DNA from: a virus
Reading direction: 5' to 3' (one strand)
IMG/VR virus record: IMGVR_UViG_3300028610_002131
Coordinates: 1-38,775 of that record
Length of the DNA: 38,775 nucleotides
Position numbers and translations under genes: made by a program. This document shows, piece by piece, positions 36,884 through 38,775 of the stretch (positions are counted from its first letter, which is position 1; each line of letters starts with the position of its first letter). Below the pieces are notes generated by a model. That model was given only the letters and a program-made list of their open reading frames with translations. It was not told the origin of the DNA and ran no database searches.

Positions 36884-37825
36884 ATGAGCAGGAAATATAC
36901 TGAACATGAACTTCGTCGAGGCGCAAACCAACCTTTCAAGAGGTTTGATGTAGACCGCATTGATTGGGAAGTCGCTTGTGTGATCCCCGGAACACCGGGC
37001 GAACGCTGGCGCAACCAGTTGCAAGCCTTGTTCGTGCCCTCGCGGATGTTTCATCAGGTAGAGGATCTCGATGTATCTGTCAGTAAGCTATTCCGTCGAC
37101 GGTTCCCAAAGTTACCACCCTACAGTCCCGCACGTAGAATTGCTGCTGTATGTATGTGCCATGCCAGTCTATGGAAGGAGTCTCGCGACTGGGGCAATTC
37201 AGCCGAAGCACAGCAACACGCCGTGGAATTCATAGAACGTTGGCTCGCGTTCCCGTACAAACGAGTCAAGCTCAGAGGAAATAGGGATCGCTTGAGGTAT
37301 GAACTACTAGGTGCGTTACCTGGTGAGCCTGATCCCGAACCCAATCAAGGAGACGTTATCATGGCTAAGAAAAAGAAAACCTCCAAGAAGGTCAGTACTG
37401 CTCCTGGTGGCAAGAAAAAGAAGGTTGGTCGGCCCGCTAAGGTCGGCAAGAAGAAGGCGGGTCGGCCCTCCAAGAAGGCCTCCAGCAAGAAGGCTGAACC
37501 CGCTCGTGACGACAGGCCCACGCCGTTTGGCGACAACACCAGCTACAACGCTGATGGCGAAGCTTACGACAAGCGGTTCGGGCGACCCGGTTCGGCCAGA
37601 GGTGTATTCTGCGAGTTGCTGCTCCGGGCCAAGGGTGCTACGGAAAAGGAGCTCGTCACTGCTGCCTGTAAGGCCGGTCTGTATCCCAACAACGAGGCAG
37701 GCCACACCAAGGCTCGTAACCAGCTGAAGATGAACATCATGGCTTTCCGTCGTGATGGCGAAGAGGATGGCTACGAGTTCAAGGTTTTGAATGAGGACAA
37801 GAAGCAGTACCGAGTCGTTGCGTAA
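36884..37825 (+). CDS. Basic DNA-binding-like protein with AT-hook-like motifs and internal start
   Basis: A 313-residue protein. N-terminal part (1-155) has basic helices and a Cys pair (AVCMCHASLW). Residues about 160-205 are Lys/Ala-rich with two GRP cores (182-184, 193-195), like AT hooks or histone H1 tails. The C terminus (RGVFCELLLRAKGATEKELV and onward) resembles a small helical domain that may act with DNA. An in-frame ATG at 37361 has AAGGAG 8 bases upstream, so a 154-residue product is likely made too. The main start has a weak ribosome site. Confidence 0.65.
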   Translation: MSRKYTEHELRRGANQPFKRFDVDRIDWEVACVIPGTPGERWRNQLQALFVPSRMFHQVEDLDVSVSKLFRRRFPKLPPYSPARRIAAVCMCHASLWKESRDWGNSAEAQQHAVEFIERWLAFPYKRVKLRGNRDRLRYELLGALPGEPDPEPNQGDVIMAKKKKTSKKVSTAPGGKKKKVGRPAKVGKKKAGRPSKKASSKKAEPARDDRPTPFGDNTSYNADGEAYDKRFGRPGSARGVFCELLLRAKGATEKELVTAACKAGLYPNNEAGHTKARNQLKMNIMAFRRDGEEDGYEFKVLNEDKKQYRVVA

Positions 37826-37841
37826 CGATTGCTCCTCTTGG

Positions 37842-37894
37842 AAAATGGGCTTGGGGGTTGAATGCTTCGGCATCTTCCCCCTCGACCCATTTTT
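37842..37894 (+). terminator. Long hairpin terminator with UUCG tetraloop
   Basis: AAAATGGG pairs with CCCATTTT; inside, GGGGG pairs with CCCCC and TGC with GCA, closed by a TTCG loop. It ends in TTTTT. Such a composite stem is a convincing terminator for the gene at 36884. Confidence 0.8.
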
Positions 37895-37925
37895 GTTCAA
37901 GGATGAACATGAACAAGGGGGCAAC

Positions 37926-38306
37926 ATGGACAACGTTGATCGGATACTGCAAGAGTCCTCAGAAATTTGCTGGATGTTGTTCGGAGTTGACTACCACTCG
38001 CTAGAGATCAATCAGTGGCCTCGGATTGCATCGTACTACGTAGCAAAGAAGATGTTGGCCGGTGAAGCAAATATCTTCCAAAGCCTTCAAGAAGTGGCGA
38101 ACGCGGTCCACAAGTACAACCGCAACCTCATCACTTCTCAGCAAGCCCATCACAACAATTCAGAAGCTGCCCAACAGATCGCCGCTCGGGGAATCCTACA
38201 CCTTGAAGGTCGGGACAAATTCGAGCGAGTCACAGGCCAGCGAGCTCCGGAAGGATTTGAGTACGAAGCAAGGCCGACTAGAGAGGAAGATCAATCTCTG
38301 GAATAA
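37926..38306 (+). CDS. Hypothetical protein (126 aa)
   Basis: A 126-residue protein from ATG 37926 (AAGGGGG upstream). Contains EICWMLFGVDYHSLEINQWP and a C-terminal basic/acidic stretch (RDKFERVTGQRAPEGFEYEA). Not recognised. It is the first gene after the terminator. Confidence 0.55.
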   Translation: MDNVDRILQESSEICWMLFGVDYHSLEINQWPRIASYYVAKKMLAGEANIFQSLQEVANAVHKYNRNLITSQQAHHNNSEAAQQIAARGILHLEGRDKFERVTGQRAPEGFEYEARPTREEDQSLE

Positions 38307-38384
38307 CATCAATGAGATTTTTTGGCATACAGGATTATTGTTTGAGGAATTTTAATATGCGCCATAGACCCAGAAAGGATTCGA

Positions 38385-38600
38385 ATGCCGCTACAGGACG
38401 TACAAACAAAAGACTCGACGGCACGAGACATAAGAGAACTTCTGCTCATTTGTCTTGAGGAAATGGATGTGGATGATATTCGCAGGGCTTTGAAGGAGAT
38501 GTTGACCAGATACAACGGACGTAATCAAAAAGTGTACAGTGCGTTGGTGGCTTTCAAGAGAGAGCTATCAGAACTCACAGGGACTGTGGCGGTAATTTAA
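38385..38600 (+). CDS. Small helical protein (71 aa)
   Basis: A 71-residue protein with charged helices (DIRELLLICLEEMDVDDIRR, ALKEMLTRYNGRNQKVY). AAAGGA precedes the ATG. Not recognised. A terminator follows. Confidence 0.6.
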   Translation: MPLQDVQTKDSTARDIRELLLICLEEMDVDDIRRALKEMLTRYNGRNQKVYSALVAFKRELSELTGTVAVI

Positions 38601-38634
38601 TCAGTCCTTGGTCGTTCGCCTGGTGGTAAAATAG

Positions 38635-38659
38635 GCGGGTCGCGAGGCCCGCTTTTTTT
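38635..38659 (+). terminator. Rho-independent terminator with T7
   Basis: GCGGG pairs with CCCGC around an 8-base loop, then seven T. It lies 34 bases after the stop of the small helical gene. Confidence 0.75.
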
Positions 38660-38671
38660 GTGGAGTTAAGT

Positions 38672-38717
38672 ATGAGTGAAATACCCAAGGATTACGTCAT
38701 CAAAGTAGGTGCTGGCG
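38672..38717 (+). CDS. Truncated gene start at the right edge
   Basis: An ATG at 38672 opens MSEIPKDYVIKVGAG before the frame enters adapter sequence. The ribosome site is GGAG (38662-38665), 6 bases upstream. This gene is cut by the adapter, so the 22-codon frame ending in a stop inside it is an artefact. Confidence 0.45.
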
Positions 38718-38775
38718 AGATCGGAAGAGCACACGTCTGAACTCCAGTCACGGTAGCATCTCGTATGCCGTCTTC
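38718..38775 (+). other. Illumina TruSeq adapter (non-biological)
   Basis: The last 58 bases begin AGATCGGAAGAGC and continue as the standard TruSeq index read adapter. They include a six-base index (GGTAGC at 38752-38757) and then ATCTCGTATGCCGTCTTC. This is technical sequence from library preparation, not phage DNA. Confidence 0.97.

Noticed and set aside
1-38717. tRNA genes, integrase and attachment sites
   Set aside because: I saw no cloverleaf-like sequence and no integrase-like protein; absence by eye is weak evidence, and a tRNA scan would be decisive.

Overview
This window is most of a tailed double-stranded DNA phage genome, apparently a metagenome-derived contig. It reads as one virion-assembly arm on the minus strand (about 1-20971) and one arm of small accessory genes on the plus strand (about 21858-38717), separated by a long divergent regulatory region. 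The capsid module has an HK97-type capsid, an S78-type prohead protease and a portal. Head-tail connectors, a tail-tube-like protein and a tail fibre complete a siphovirus- or myovirus-like assembly set. The tail sheath, tape measure, baseplate, replication and integration genes are not in the window. No tRNA, rRNA, CRISPR array or insertion sequence was seen. The last 58 bases (38718-38775) are Illumina adapter, so true phage sequence stops at 38717.

Host clues are indirect. Two probable lipoproteins, one built like a unimolecular spanin, point to a host with an outer membrane. A small cysteine-rich protein (20020-20355) carries a dockerin/EF-hand motif of the kind common in Planctomycetes proteins. 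A Planctomycetes host is therefore a reasonable inference, not a proof.

Minus arm, in transcription order (right to left): two small regulators or hypotheticals, the dockerin-like protein coupled to a possible hydrolase, small membrane and zinc-motif proteins, two paralogous beta-rich proteins, a tail fibre, a protein with repeated GVTE-like units, and the large terminase. A lysis-like cluster follows (holin-like protein, lipoprotein, spanin-like protein, membrane coiled coil). Then come a portal fused to a MuF domain, a protease fused to a scaffold-like acidic tail, the major capsid protein, connectors and the tail tube. Genes are packed with ATGA, GTGA or TAATG overlaps, so the arm is probably translated as coupled operons. 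The terminase is unusual: it has an extra N-terminal ATPase-like domain lacking the key Walker residues, followed by a complete ATPase-nuclease terminase.

Centre (20972-24900): the divergent control region has operator-like GGTACC repeats, one pair of a 24-bp inverted repeat, competing hairpins and a sigma70-like promoter. Next comes a strange mosaic: three copies of one small gene family, each with its own promoter, separated by non-coding repeat arrays of differing base composition.

Plus arm (24900-38717): about 35 mostly unknown genes share a remarkably constant ribosome binding site, AAAGGAGCCTAAC-ATG. Recognisable ones include DUF2786, SLOG-like, YkgJ-like cysteine-cluster, zinc-ribbon, SAM-dependent transferase-like, DUF115-like and AT-hook-like proteins. 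Several are single-pass membrane microproteins of 31-47 residues. A segment of about 1.9 kb holding the transferase and the DUF115-like gene is framed by perfect 24-bp inverted repeats, the same element found in the central control region.
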